Origin: Sphingobacterium sp. lm-10
GTDB lineage: Bacteria > Bacteroidota > Bacteroidia > Sphingobacteriales > Sphingobacteriaceae
Assembly: GCF_023554555.1 (NCBI RefSeq)
Contig: NZ_JAMJWC010000002.1
Span: 1 to 64,000 of the forward strand
Direction: 5' to 3'
Length of the DNA: 64,000 bases
Numbering within the stretch: the stretch's first letter is position 1; each line of letters opens with the position of its first letter. The position numbers were made by a program, and so were the translations under genes. Under the pieces are notes generated by a model that had not been told where the DNA came from, did not search any database, and was given only the letters and a program-made list of their open reading frames with translations. This document shows, piece after piece, positions 6,914 to 15,696 of the stretch.

Positions 6914-8467
6914 CTATAACTTGATTTCTTCTTCTTTTGCGTTGAAGAAATGAAATTCAGTCAAATAATACGAAGCTACGGGTTTGACCTTAATCCACTT
7001 ACCGTATTTCAGCAACCATTTTACACGCCTGGAGATCCATCCTTTTTTAATATATGCATCAATATATGGATGCACAAAAAGGGTAATGCTTTTCTCATTT
7101 TGTTCTTGCAAGATGAAGCTCAAATTACTTTCAATATCATCTAGCAATACAATACTTGAGCGGATCTCTCCTGTACCATCACAAGCCGGACATTTCTCGC
7201 TGGTTACTACGCTCATCTCTGGGCGTACCCGCTGCCGGGTGATTTGTACCAATCCGAATTTGCTCGGCGGAAGAATGGTGTGTCGGGCACGATCGCCAGC
7301 CATACATTCCTTTAGGAATCCATAGAGATCTTTGCGATTAGTGGCCTTGTGCATGTCGATAAAATCGATCACTACAATACCACCCATATCGCGTAAACGA
7401 AGCTGACGGGCAATCTCTTTTGCCGCCTCTTTGTTTACAAGGAGTGCATTATCCTCTTGATTCTCTTTGCTGGCTATACGGTTCCCACTGTTTACATCAA
7501 TAACATGCAACGCTTCAGTATGCTCGATAACGAGATAAGCGCCGCCATGTAGGTTTACCGTTCTGCCAAAGGATGCTTTAATCTGCTTCTCTACACCGTA
7601 GTGCTCAAAGATAGGTTCTTTATGTTTATAGAACTTTACGATTCGCTCCAGATCCGGCGAGATCTCCTGTACATAGGATTTGACCTCTTCAAAAATTCCG
7701 GCATCGTTCACGTAAATATGACTGAACTCGTCGGTCAATATATCTCGGAGAATGGTAGAGGCACGATCCATTTCGCCCAACACTTTATGTGCGGGTTCTA
7801 CATCTTTCAGGCGCTTGGTAAACAGTTCCCATTTAGAAATCAAATCCTGTAGATCTTTCTGCAGCTCCTCCACACCCTTTCCTTCGGAAACAGTACGGAC
7901 TATGACACCAAAGTTTGGTGGCTTTATGCTTTCGACAATCTTCTTTAGACGGTTACGCTCGGCGTTACCTTTGATTCGCTTGGAGATGGAAACAGAACTG
8001 GAGAAAGGGACAAGGACCGCAAAACGGCCTGCGATAGATAAATCCGAACTCAGGCGAGGGCCTTTGGTCGAAATAGGTTCTTTGGCTATCTGCACAGGAA
8101 TGAGTGTATTCTTGGACAATACGTCCGAGATCTTCCCTGCCTTATCGATATCTTTCTCGAGTTTTAAACTACTGAGCAGTTTCTCTTGATAACTGCCATT
8201 CTTTACTATTCGGGAAAGCTTGAGTAGTGACTGAACTTGTGGACCAAGGTCGAGGTAATGCAGGAATGCGTCCTTTTCGTATCCTACGTCTACGAATGCT
8301 GCATTGAGTCCTGGCATAATCTTTTTGATACGACCGAGGTAGATGTCTCCCACCGCATAGTGGTTGTCCACCTTTTCAGTGTTCAGTTCTACCAACTGCT
8401 TGTCTTGTAGTAAAGCAATAGTCACCCCCTTATCGGGAGTTGAATCGATGATTAATTCCTTTACCAA
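6914..8467 (-). CDS. rng: Ribonuclease E/G family protein (RNase G)
   Basis: This endoribonuclease processes rRNA and decays mRNA. The 517 residues hold an N-terminal S1-type domain (VGDIYLGRIKKIMPGLNAAFVDVGYEKDAFLH), the 5'-sensor/RNase H-like region, the catalytic DNase I-like segment with GGIVVIDFIDM, and the zinc-link CPACDGTG. The start is a TTG at 8467: a TAG lies two codons upstream and the first ATG is 50 codons in, inside the S1 domain. The family N-terminus VKELIIDSTP begins right after the TTG. It is the last gene of the HU-TPR-COX24-rng cluster. Confidence 0.94.
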   Translation of the reverse strand: MVKELIIDSTPDKGVTIALLQDKQLVELNTEKVDNHYAVGDIYLGRIKKIMPGLNAAFVDVGYEKDAFLHYLDLGPQVQSLLKLSRIVKNGSYQEKLLSSLKLEKDIDKAGKISDVLSKNTLIPVQIAKEPISTKGPRLSSDLSIAGRFAVLVPFSSSVSISKRIKGNAERNRLKKIVESIKPPNFGVIVRTVSEGKGVEELQKDLQDLISKWELFTKRLKDVEPAHKVLGEMDRASTILRDILTDEFSHIYVNDAGIFEEVKSYVQEISPDLERIVKFYKHKEPIFEHYGVEKQIKASFGRTVNLHGGAYLVIEHTEALHVIDVNSGNRIASKENQEDNALLVNKEAAKEIARQLRLRDMGGIVVIDFIDMHKATNRKDLYGFLKECMAGDRARHTILPPSKFGLVQITRQRVRPEMSVVTSEKCPACDGTGEIRSSIVLLDDIESNLSFILQEQNEKSITLFVHPYIDAYIKKGWISRRVKWLLKYGKWIKVKPVASYYLTEFHFFNAKEEEIKL

Positions 8468-8553
8468 CAGCTATTTCAATTATGGACAGATACAGACTCG
8501 CTCCATATCTTTTCTAGGTCCAATAAAACAAAATTGTTTAATTAAAAACGGAA

Positions 8554-8586
8554 GATTCTCCTGCCTCATTACGAGGCAAGAGAATC
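8554..8586 (-). terminator. Intrinsic terminator behind the small COX24-type gene
   Basis: The 14-nt arms GATTCTC-C-TGCCTC and GAGGCA-A-GAGAATC pair with one mismatch around a 5-nt loop. On the minus strand a GTTTTTAATT run follows. It would stop or attenuate leftward transcription before rng. A second, shorter stem (TCCCTC/GAGGGA, 8610-8630) lies just before it. Confidence 0.75.
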
Positions 8587-8635
8587 ATTCCAAGATGACA
8601 ACAAGTGTCTCCCTCCAAAAAATAGAGGGATCAAC

Positions 8636-8725
8636 CTATTTCTTCTTATGTCTATTTTTTCTTAAACGTTTTTTGCGCTTGTGAGTAGCCATTTTGTGTC
8701 TTTTTCTTTTCTTTCCGCTTGGCAT
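8636..8725 (-). CDS. 29-residue AURKAIP1/COX24-domain ribosome-associated protein
   Basis: The frame runs from an ATG at 8725 to a TAG and encodes 29 residues, of which more than half are Lys or Arg; it begins MPSGKKRKRHKMATHKRKKR. This matches the very short AURKAIP1/COX24 C-terminal domain proteins found in Bacteroidetes, relatives of mitochondrial mS38, a small-subunit ribosomal protein. It is too short for most gene callers. Its place between a TPR gene and rng is the usual neighbourhood. A strong hairpin follows it. I expect it to bind the 30S subunit; that role is taken from the mitochondrial relative. Confidence 0.85.
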   Translation of the reverse strand: MPSGKKRKRHKMATHKRKKRLRKNRHKKK

Positions 8726-8765
8726 AGCTTTAATGTTTTTAAATGATTATAAAATAATATGTTAA

Positions 8766-9608
8766 TTACTTGCTCAATTCCTCAATCCTGCGTTCGATGA
8801 ATTGAGATAGAGTTGGATCGGCAGCCATTTCCTTGCTTTTTTGAAACGCAGCAATAGCTTCATTCTTCAACCCAATATTTTCATAGCTTGTTGCTAGATA
8901 AAAATACGATTCTGCATCAGGCTTGATCTCAATGACCGTAAGAAAGCGGTCTACAGCACGGTCAAATTGTCGTGACTGCATAGAAAACAAACCTAATGTT
9001 TTGTTGGCCTCGAGGTTTTTCGGATCGCTCGCTACAACTTCCCGCAATATAGCAATTCCCGCCATAGGATTGTTGGTACCAGTCACCATCGTAGCGCCAA
9101 GTCCGGTTTTTGCAGCCAAGCTGCTTCCATCCAAATCAACAGCCTGTTGGTACGACGCCATAGCCATACGGTTCAGTTCTCTTGCTAAAACAGTGTCCTG
9201 CAAATTAGTGTATGCTTTGCGATACGCATCTCCAGCTTGCAACCAGTATTCGAACTTCGGAGCGGTTTTGGCCATCTCCTCATACACAAATCCCTGCGGA
9301 GCATATTTTGCGAGATCATCCCATTTGTTAGCAAGCTTCTGCAATACTGCGATGCGCTCTTCGCCTTCGCTACCTGCCAGCTGTGCTTCCAATTCAGTGA
9401 TCTCATCAGCCAAAGTTGCATTCATACCCTGTTTAGACATGGCGGATACGTCCTCCATGGTAAACATTGGCATCGTTCCATCGTTGCTCGCTGTCTCTGC
9501 AGCCTGAGGCTCTGTGACTAAACCTTTGATAGGCTGTGCCAATAGCAGTCCCATTACCAGAACTACTGCCAGCACAACCACAATCTGTATTTGTTTAGTA
9601 CTTTTCAA
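8766..9608 (-). CDS. Membrane-anchored TPR protein
   Basis: The 280-residue protein begins with KQIQIVVVLAVVLVMGLLLA, a single N-terminal membrane anchor with no clear cleavage site. About 60 linker residues and then at least four TPR units follow (around residues 110-275; e.g. FYLATSYENIGLKNEAIAAF). It should face the periplasm and act as a protein-interaction scaffold. It lies 6 bases behind the HU gene and ahead of the COX24-type gene, an arrangement shared by many Bacteroidetes. Its partner is unknown. Confidence 0.85.
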   Translation of the reverse strand: MKSTKQIQIVVVLAVVLVMGLLLAQPIKGLVTEPQAAETASNDGTMPMFTMEDVSAMSKQGMNATLADEITELEAQLAGSEGEERIAVLQKLANKWDDLAKYAPQGFVYEEMAKTAPKFEYWLQAGDAYRKAYTNLQDTVLARELNRMAMASYQQAVDLDGSSLAAKTGLGATMVTGTNNPMAGIAILREVVASDPKNLEANKTLGLFSMQSRQFDRAVDRFLTVIEIKPDAESYFYLATSYENIGLKNEAIAAFQKSKEMAADPTLSQFIERRIEELSK

Positions 9609-9614
9609 GGTTAC

Positions 9615-9902
9615 TTATTTCTTGTTTCCGCTTTTTACTTTTTCTACAAACACTTTGGCCGGCTTGAAGCTAGGAACAAAATGCTCCGGAATGATGATAG
9701 CGGTGTTTTTTGAAATGTTACGCGCGGTCTTCTCAGCTCTTTTCTTCACTACGAAACTGCCAAAGCCTCTTACGTACACGTTCTCGCCGCCAACCATAGC
9801 GCCTTTTACCACCTTGAAGAATGCTTCTACTGTCTCTTGAACATCTACTTTCTCTAAACCTGTCTTGTTTGAGATTTCTGCGATGATTTCTGCTTTAGTC
9901 AT
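9615..9902 (-). CDS. HU/IHF-family DNA-binding protein
   Basis: The 95-residue protein has the full HU fold: MTKAEIIAEISNKTGLEKVD helix pair, the GRGFGSF-like turn as VRGFGSFVVKKR, the beta-arm region with RNISKNTAIIIPEH and the closing helix FKPAKVFVEKVK. It bends and compacts DNA. The usual R-N-P of the arm is replaced by R-N-I-S, and IIIPEHFVPSFKPA matches the HU pattern better than IHF. It is first in its operon and has two tandem promoters. Confidence 0.93.
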   Translation of the reverse strand: MTKAEIIAEISNKTGLEKVDVQETVEAFFKVVKGAMVGGENVYVRGFGSFVVKKRAEKTARNISKNTAIIIPEHFVPSFKPAKVFVEKVKSGNKK

Positions 9903-9960
9903 ATTGTGTTATATACTGAATTTTCATTACAACCCCTAGGCGCACAGCACTTTGGGGACG

Positions 9961-9968
9961 CAAAGGTA
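9961..9968 (-). promoter_or_regulatory. Proximal promoter of the HU cluster
   Basis: TACCTTTG (9968-9961) on the minus strand matches TAnnTTTG. TTTT lies 19 nt upstream, one mismatch to the -33 TTTG. The HU ATG is about 55 nt downstream. Confidence 0.65.
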
Positions 9969-10080
9969 TCGCTTTATATTGATGTTTAAAAATAAATATC
10001 GCTTTTTAGCCTGCTAGGCCATATAATCCTAATGCCGCGATATTCGTCCTTAACCCCCAGCTCCTCCAAAAAAGGAATCG

Positions 10081-10111
10081 CAAAGATAAAACTTTATATC
10101 TGTATATCAAA
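10081..10111 (-). promoter_or_regulatory. Distal promoter of the HU cluster
   Basis: TTTG (10111-10108), exactly 19 nt, TATCTTTG (10088-10081): a complete consensus match on the minus strand. It lies 120 bp upstream of the proximal promoter, giving a tandem pair like the one at the left edge. Confidence 0.75.
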
Positions 10112-10185
10112 CAGTTGTTTCACTTGCTCTTCTATTGATTTTTGTCGAAAAACCAGTAAGTCGGAGCCTTTCGCGGGCTTAATAT

Positions 10186-11781
10186 TTAATATAAAATGGT
10201 GAACTTAAAATCTAATGGATTGAAGTACGTAACAAGGTCAGCAATAAGTACGTCGCCATATTTCACATATAATGTTGCAAAATTCTCAGAACGCTCTTGC
10301 AATCCACCACCTGGAAATAGTCGATCTTTGACTCGCTCAATCTGAATTAAGCCTTCCTGATGATTTCTTTTATCCGATTTAAGCAGCTTCTTTTCTAAGC
10401 TGTTAATCGCCTTCTTTAACCGAGCTTTCACCGCCTCTGTACTTGGACCCAAGCTAGGGTCGATCTTGTGCGTGCGTAGCTTCATCTTCCCGAAGATGGC
10501 ATTTAGCTCCATCCACTCATCCCGCAAGGTGAGGCGATGCTTGGTGTAACGCCGCACGTATTCATTCTTCAATACATCTAACGGCTTAAAAATACTTTTT
10601 AAGGTGAGATCCAGTCTGAAAATTTTACCTACGACGGCATCATCAGTTACGATAGCCGAATTTCGTGGTACCAGGATTGGAAACGGCAATTGATATTGAT
10701 CGAAATTTGCTTTTAATTGTAACCAGTAAACAATCTCAGCACCGCCACCGATATAAGCTAAATTAGGCAAAATGAGTTCTTGGTATAGCGGGCGCATCAC
10801 CACGTTAGGGCTAAAGCGTTCGGGATAATTAGCTATTTCTTGAAGTAGCTCCTCTTCCGTAAAAAAAATATTTCGGTGCAATACCTCAAAGCGTCCATCG
10901 TATGTACGAACCAGTCGTTCGCGAAAGGTATCCGTCAGATAAAAGAAGTTCACCTCGCGAGCATTAACCTGTGTTGCGTAGCCTCGTTCATTTAACAGCG
11001 ACGACGTGTGCTCAATAGCGCGAAAGCTCGCCTCAGAGAGAATATCTTTCGCTATGATATCAGAAAACTGCCGCTTAAAAGATGGCCTGTCCGCATCGAT
11101 AATGATTAAGCCATATTTTTTGAACAGTTGATGAACCAGCTTTCGGGTAGCATCTGCCAATGGCAATCCACTTAAGTATGCATCTTCTACCAATGTCGCC
11201 AAATCAGCCGAGTGCCCATTCAGACCAAGCATGCCAATATACTGCCGCACAACATCTACCATGTCTTCGGTAGGCATTCGCCCGGTAGCAGCCAACGATG
11301 GCCGATCCCAACTTACCTTTTTGCCATGTACGCGAGTGTGGTTGATTTCCTCAAAATCATGGTCCTCAGTAGCCATCCAGTACACCGGCACAACGTGCTG
11401 ATCCGGATAAGCTTTGTTAAGATCCTGAGCCAGTCGTATCGCCGACACAATCTTAAAAATAAAGTACAGAGGTCCGGTAAATATATTGAGCTGATGGCCT
11501 GTCACGACAGTAAATGTCTGCGGATCTTGCAAGGAGTCTATCTGTTGGCGCACTTCAGGTGCGTCTTCCAGCAAACCGTCATACTGCTTTCGCAGTTCCT
11601 GCACCAACACAGTCCGTTGGTCGAGAGAGAAGGCACTTTTACTTTCGATCTGTTTACCGAAGTTCTCTAGCGTGGGATAGTGTCCATAAAATGGCGACAA
11701 GGCTTCGTCTCCAGCCAAGTACGCTAGTAGAGTCTTGGAAAAACTATTGGTATCTTTATAATCGATGTAAGTGGCTTTCAT
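10186..11781 (-). CDS. bshC: Bacillithiol biosynthesis cysteine-adding enzyme BshC
   Basis: BshC joins cysteine to glucosaminyl-malate in the last step of bacillithiol synthesis. The 531-residue protein shows the family features: PEVRQQIDSL, VTGHQLNIFTGPLYFIFK near residue 95, PVYWMATEDHDFEEINH, YIGGGAEIVYWLQLK and a C-terminal coiled coil (about 420-490). Its presence means bacillithiol is probably the main low-molecular-weight thiol. The bshA and bshB genes are not in this window. The start ATG at 11781 follows a -7 element by 25 nt. Confidence 0.95.
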   Translation of the reverse strand: MKATYIDYKDTNSFSKTLLAYLAGDEALSPFYGHYPTLENFGKQIESKSAFSLDQRTVLVQELRKQYDGLLEDAPEVRQQIDSLQDPQTFTVVTGHQLNIFTGPLYFIFKIVSAIRLAQDLNKAYPDQHVVPVYWMATEDHDFEEINHTRVHGKKVSWDRPSLAATGRMPTEDMVDVVRQYIGMLGLNGHSADLATLVEDAYLSGLPLADATRKLVHQLFKKYGLIIIDADRPSFKRQFSDIIAKDILSEASFRAIEHTSSLLNERGYATQVNAREVNFFYLTDTFRERLVRTYDGRFEVLHRNIFFTEEELLQEIANYPERFSPNVVMRPLYQELILPNLAYIGGGAEIVYWLQLKANFDQYQLPFPILVPRNSAIVTDDAVVGKIFRLDLTLKSIFKPLDVLKNEYVRRYTKHRLTLRDEWMELNAIFGKMKLRTHKIDPSLGPSTEAVKARLKKAINSLEKKLLKSDKRNHQEGLIQIERVKDRLFPGGGLQERSENFATLYVKYGDVLIADLVTYFNPLDFKFTILY

Positions 11782-11806
11782 TCCTTTTCCAAAAATTTAA
11801 TCTGCA

Positions 11807-11814
11807 CAAAAGTA
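11807..11814 (-). promoter_or_regulatory. -7 element upstream of bshC
   Basis: TACTTTTG on the minus strand matches TAnnTTTG and lies 25 nt before the bshC ATG. I see no good -33 match. Confidence 0.5.
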
Positions 11815-11901
11815 GTGCTTTTAGCGCCTGTTCGGTAGGGCACGATAAGATTTGACAAACAAATGAGTAGTTCAGAAAATAATTAAGAAGGCCAGCGGGT
11901 A

Positions 11902-13236
11902 CTATCTCACGATGGTACCATAAAGATCAAAATCTTCAGCACGGTCAATGTGCACTTGCACAAAATCGCCAACACGCGCATATTCTGTCGTTGCATTGAT
12001 TAGCACCTCATTATCTACCTCTGGAGAATCGTATTCTGTACGCCCCACAAAATAATCACCGTCTTTCTTATCGATCAAGACACGATATTCTTGGCCAACT
12101 TTCTCTTGATTCTTATCGTATGAAATGCCTTGCTGAATTTCCATGATTTGCTCTACACGGTATTCCTTGACTTCTTCAGGCACATCGTCCACTAAAGTGT
12201 GTGCATGTGTTTTTTCTTCGTGTGAATAGGTAAAGCAACCCAATCGATCGAACCGGGAATCTTCTACCCAACGAGCCATCTCGTCAAAGTCCGCTTCGGT
12301 TTCACCCGGATAACCACATATTAACGTGGTGCGCAAGGCGATATCAGGCACTTTATCACGAATCTTGTTGACAAGATCTATTGTTTTTTGCTTATCAATT
12401 CCCCGACGCATAGATTTTAACATATTATCCGTAATATGCTGCAATGGCATATCCAGATAATTGCAGATATTACTACGTTCGTTCATCACGTCGAGAATAT
12501 CCATCGGAAAACCAGAAGGGTATGCATACTGCATCCTGATCCAATCGATACCTTCCACATCCGAAAGATGGCGCATCAAATCCGACAAGTTACGCTTACC
12601 ATAAATATCCAGCCCGTAGTAGGTTAGATCCTGTGCAATTAGGATCAACTCTTTCGTGCCGTTCGAAGCCAAAAATTTTGCTTCTTTCACTAAGTCTTCA
12701 ATAGACTTAGATACGTGCTTACCACGCATAAGCGGTATAGCACAAAATGAACAGGGACGATTGCAGCCTTCAGCGATCTTGAAATAAGAGAAATGAGATG
12801 GCGTAGTCAACAAACGCTCGCCAACCAATTCATGCCGATAATCAGCCCCAATACTCGACAATAGATCGGGCAGATCATTGGTTCCAAAATAAGCATCTAC
12901 ATTGCTGATTTCAGCTTGCAGTTCTGGTTTGTAACGTTCTGAAAGGCATCCGGTCACGATAACCTTATTTACTTTACCTTGTTCTTTGAGTTCGGAGAAT
13001 TGAAGGATGGTATCAATAGATTCCTGCTTTGCATTGTCGATAAATCCACAAGTGTTGATCACGACAATATCGTCTGCCTGAATGTTGGAAGATTCGTGCA
13101 CAACATCAATGCGGTTACCTTTTAACTGTCCCATTAATACCTCACTGTCGTGGATGTTTTTTGAACAACCCAACGTCACCACATTTACACGTGGTTTTCT
13201 CAACAATGGAGCTACCTTTTTTTCTTTCGTTCTCAT
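11902..13236 (-). CDS. rimO: Ribosomal protein uS12 methylthiotransferase RimO
   Basis: RimO is a radical-SAM enzyme that adds a methylthio group to an aspartate of ribosomal protein S12. The 444 residues contain the UPF0004 domain (VNVVTLGCSKNIHDSEVLMG, with further Cys in INTCGFI and VTGCLSERY for the second cluster), the radical-SAM motif GCNRPCSFCAIP near residue 155, and a C-terminal TRAM domain. MRRGIDKQ and CGYPGET separate it from MiaB. The ATG at 13236 is followed after 21 residues by the conserved cluster. Confidence 0.95.
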   Translation of the reverse strand: MRTKEKKVAPLLRKPRVNVVTLGCSKNIHDSEVLMGQLKGNRIDVVHESSNIQADDIVVINTCGFIDNAKQESIDTILQFSELKEQGKVNKVIVTGCLSERYKPELQAEISNVDAYFGTNDLPDLLSSIGADYRHELVGERLLTTPSHFSYFKIAEGCNRPCSFCAIPLMRGKHVSKSIEDLVKEAKFLASNGTKELILIAQDLTYYGLDIYGKRNLSDLMRHLSDVEGIDWIRMQYAYPSGFPMDILDVMNERSNICNYLDMPLQHITDNMLKSMRRGIDKQKTIDLVNKIRDKVPDIALRTTLICGYPGETEADFDEMARWVEDSRFDRLGCFTYSHEEKTHAHTLVDDVPEEVKEYRVEQIMEIQQGISYDKNQEKVGQEYRVLIDKKDGDYFVGRTEYDSPEVDNEVLINATTEYARVGDFVQVHIDRAEDFDLYGTIVR

Positions 13237-13317
13237 ACTATCTCTATCCGATGTCCAAACACGTTGATCTTTAGACAGATCGCATCTGGCATATCCTTGT
13301 TTTTGGTATAACCCTGC

Positions 13318-14280
13318 TTAATTAAATAGGGAGTCTACAAAATCTTTTTTCTGAAATAATTGCAAGTCCCCAATCTTCTCGCCTACACCGATATATTTTA
13401 CGGGAATCTTGAATTGATCGGAAATCCCAATCACCACACCGCCTTTAGCAGTACCATCCAACTTGGTCAGTGCTAATGCATTGACATCAGTTGCTTCGGT
13501 GAATTGCTTACATTGCTCGATGGCATTTTGACCTGTCGAAGCATCTAACACGAGTAATATTTCATGCGGTGCATTAGGGACTACCTTCTGCATTACGTTC
13601 TTAATCTTAGTCAGCTCGTTCATCAAACCAACCTTATTGTGCAAGCGCCCTGCGGTATCAATAATCGCGACATCATCCCCATTAGAGACTGCCGACTTAA
13701 CGGTATCGAACGCGACAGAAGCCGGGTCTGACCCCATGGGTTGGGCGACAACACGAACGCCAACACGCTCTCCCCACAACTGAATCTGATCGACAGCCGC
13801 AGCGCGGAAAGTATCTGCTGCACCGAGCACCACTTTATTTCCCGCTTCCTTGAGCTGATGTGCCAACTTACCGATGGTAGTTGTTTTACCCACACCATTG
13901 ACACCAACAACCATAATCACATAGGGCTTATGGTCGCCGTATTCTAATCGCTCGAAGTCGTCGCTATTGTTTTCTGCCAGCAGAGATTGAATTTCATCAC
14001 GAAGCAATCCGTGCAGATCATCCGTGCTTACGTATTTATCTTTGGCTACCCGCTTCTGAATACGATCAACAATCTTCAATGTGGTGGAGACACCTACATC
14101 CGAAGTCACTAGCACCTCTTCCAAATTATCTAGCACATCATCATCAATGGTCGATTTTCCAACAACAGCCTTCGTGATTTTGGAAAGGAAGCCATCCTTG
14201 GTCTTCTCCAGCCCTTTATCAAGTGCCTCATGGGCTTCTGGTGTCTCTTGTTTTTTCTTAAAAAAATCGAATAATCCCAT
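13318..14280 (-). CDS. ftsY: Signal recognition particle receptor FtsY
   Basis: FtsY docks ribosome-SRP complexes at the membrane for insertion of membrane proteins. The 320-residue protein has a short charged N-terminus instead of the long acidic domain of E. coli, then the four-helix N domain and the GTPase G domain: GVNGVGKTTTIGKLAH (P-loop, about 129-144), DTFRAAAVDQIQ, IDTAGRLHNK, TKLDGTAKGG and a closing GVGEKIGDLQLF. It is transcribed leftward behind the terminator of the ribosomal protein cluster. Confidence 0.96.
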   Translation of the reverse strand: MGLFDFFKKKQETPEAHEALDKGLEKTKDGFLSKITKAVVGKSTIDDDVLDNLEEVLVTSDVGVSTTLKIVDRIQKRVAKDKYVSTDDLHGLLRDEIQSLLAENNSDDFERLEYGDHKPYVIMVVGVNGVGKTTTIGKLAHQLKEAGNKVVLGAADTFRAAAVDQIQLWGERVGVRVVAQPMGSDPASVAFDTVKSAVSNGDDVAIIDTAGRLHNKVGLMNELTKIKNVMQKVVPNAPHEILLVLDASTGQNAIEQCKQFTEATDVNALALTKLDGTAKGGVVIGISDQFKIPVKYIGVGEKIGDLQLFQKKDFVDSLFN

Positions 14281-14364
14281 GTTGAATTCTATTTGCTATA
14301 GGTGAAATGTTCACTATTATTCTCCACGCCATACTACGTTGAAGAAAGCCAAATATACTAAAAA

Positions 14365-14392
14365 AGCCCTTTTGGCAAGGACCAAAACGGCT
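14365..14392 (-). terminator. Terminator of the bL28-bL33-DUF4295 operon
   Basis: Arms AGCC-C-TTTTGG and CCAAAA-C-GGCT pair with one internal mismatch around a 6-nt loop. On the minus strand a run of six T follows. It separates the ribosomal operon from ftsY. Confidence 0.8.
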
Positions 14393-14437
14393 ATGAATCT
14401 TTTAAAAGGATGATCTTAAAAAAGAAAGGTACAATGC

Positions 14438-14599
14438 TTACTTGGAAGATCCAGCGACAACGTCTTTCACTTTGTCGTTGTGTACCATACTTTCTTTGAA
14501 AGTATAAGATCCAGTTTTAGCAGATTTAGCGGTAAGAATCACTTTAGTATACTCTTTACCACCACCTTTTTGTAATGATGCAACTGCTTTCTTTGCCAT
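14438..14599 (-). CDS. DUF4295 family small basic protein (ribosome-associated)
   Basis: A 53-residue frame from ATG 14599 to TAA reads MAKKAVASLQKGGGKEYTKV at its start and ends KVKDVVAGSSK. This is the DUF4295 family, restricted to Bacteroidetes and almost always encoded behind rpmB and rpmG. As I recall, Bacteroidetes ribosome structures include an extra large-subunit protein that corresponds to it; treat that as recollection. It lies 64 bases behind rpmG and is followed by a terminator, so it ends the operon. It is missed by tools with a 60-residue cut-off. Confidence 0.9.
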   Translation of the reverse strand: MAKKAVASLQKGGGKEYTKVILTAKSAKTGSYTFKESMVHNDKVKDVVAGSSK

Positions 14600-14663
14600 G
14601 GTTGTTATATTTTACGCGATGCACTAATGCTACAACAGTAGCTCAAGCAAAACCGCCGATTGA

Positions 14664-14846
14664 TTACTTAATTTCTTTATGAACGGTTACTTTTCTCAAC
14701 ACTGGGTTGAATTTTTTCAACTCCAAACGCTCTGTAGTGTTCTTTTTGTTTTTTGTCGTGATGTAACGAGACATACCTGGAAGACCAGTTTCTTTGTGCT
14801 CTGTACACTCTAGAATAACTTGTACTCTATTTCCCTTTTTAGCCAT
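14664..14846 (-). CDS. rpmG: Large-subunit ribosomal protein bL33
   Basis: The 60-residue protein matches bL33: [32 protein letters not shown] and [20 protein letters not shown]. The form has one cysteine (ILECTEH) instead of the four of zinc-binding bL33, so it is the zinc-independent type. It stands second in the rpmB-rpmG-DUF4295 operon. Confidence 0.96.
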   Translation of the reverse strand: MAKKGNRVQVILECTEHKETGLPGMSRYITTKNKKNTTERLELKKFNPVLRKVTVHKEIK

Positions 14847-14932
14847 TTTCTTACGCTTTATTTAGACCCTCACGGGCTTGAATTTCTAATAAATATTGAC
14901 TTCTGATACAACAGGCTGTATAGTAGTAACTA

Positions 14933-15166
14933 CTAAACGTATCCTTTTTTAATGAATTTATCGATAACCGCAGTTATACCGTTTTTGTTGATCGTCTTGA
15001 TAGCAGCAGTAGATACTTTCAATGTAATCCAACGATCTTCTTCTGGAATGTAGAAACGTTTCGTTTGTAAGTTCGGGTAGAATTTTCTTTTGGTCTTAAC
15101 GTTTGAGTGAGAAACGTTATTCCCTTTCAATGCTGCTTTGCCTGTTAAATCACAAATTCTTGACAT
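14933..15166 (-). CDS. rpmB: Large-subunit ribosomal protein bL28
   Basis: The 77-residue protein has the bL28 pattern: MSRICDLTGKAALKGNNVSH, then TKRKFYPNLQTKRFYIPEED and a C-terminal AAIKTINKNGITAVIDKFIKK. It is the first gene of the operon. An AT-rich region with a near-consensus -7 element (one mismatch) lies about 50 bp upstream. Confidence 0.97.
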   Translation of the reverse strand: MSRICDLTGKAALKGNNVSHSNVKTKRKFYPNLQTKRFYIPEEDRWITLKVSTAAIKTINKNGITAVIDKFIKKGYV

Positions 15167-15461
15167 GATATCTGATTTTTAATGTTGTATTTTGTTCAAT
15201 ACTCTCTTTTCAAAGAGTTTGCAAATATCTAAATTTCTTTTGGGATATGCAATATGACGATACAATATTTTTTCGAAAAACAAGTAATTTGCTTGTCTTA
15301 ATTCAGGTTTTGGCACGAGATATGCCTAATAAAGAATGTCCTAGTATAGCACATTCTCACAGGTAAAAGCGATTGTGTTATACAGATTTCCCACAAAAGA
15401 ACGTATTTTGCGGAACAGATTGGATCAAAAGGACGCTAAATAGTTTTCAACAATTCACAAC
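15167..15461. other. Gene-free spacer between divergent genes
   Basis: About 295 bp separate rpmB from the small membrane protein gene. It holds the rpmB promoter region (an ATATTTG motif near 15220 on the minus strand) and nothing else I can recognise. Confidence 0.5.
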
Positions 15462-15689
15462 ATGAACAAACATTTACTCCGAGGCATTGCCTTACTCGTA
15501 ATCGGTGCAATTACTACGACGTATAGCCTGAATTTGATGCAGGCAGAAAATGGCATCTATAAATTAATCATGACACTTGGCGTAGTATGCTTCGGTGGTG
15601 GAGTTATTTTAACAATGAATAGCTTGTTTCGGAAAATAGACCGTAGCACCTTGCAAAGACATCGCCGCGATCAGCAAAAGATCAAATAA
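15462..15689 (+). CDS. Small two-helix membrane protein, unknown
   Basis: The 75-residue protein has two hydrophobic helices (about residues 6-24 and 37-55) and a strongly basic tail ending RRDQQKIK. I do not recognise a family. It ends 7 bases before recO and may share its transcript. Confidence 0.65.
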   Translation: MNKHLLRGIALLVIGAITTTYSLNLMQAENGIYKLIMTLGVVCFGGGVILTMNSLFRKIDRSTLQRHRRDQQKIK

Positions 15690-15696
15690 AAATTGA

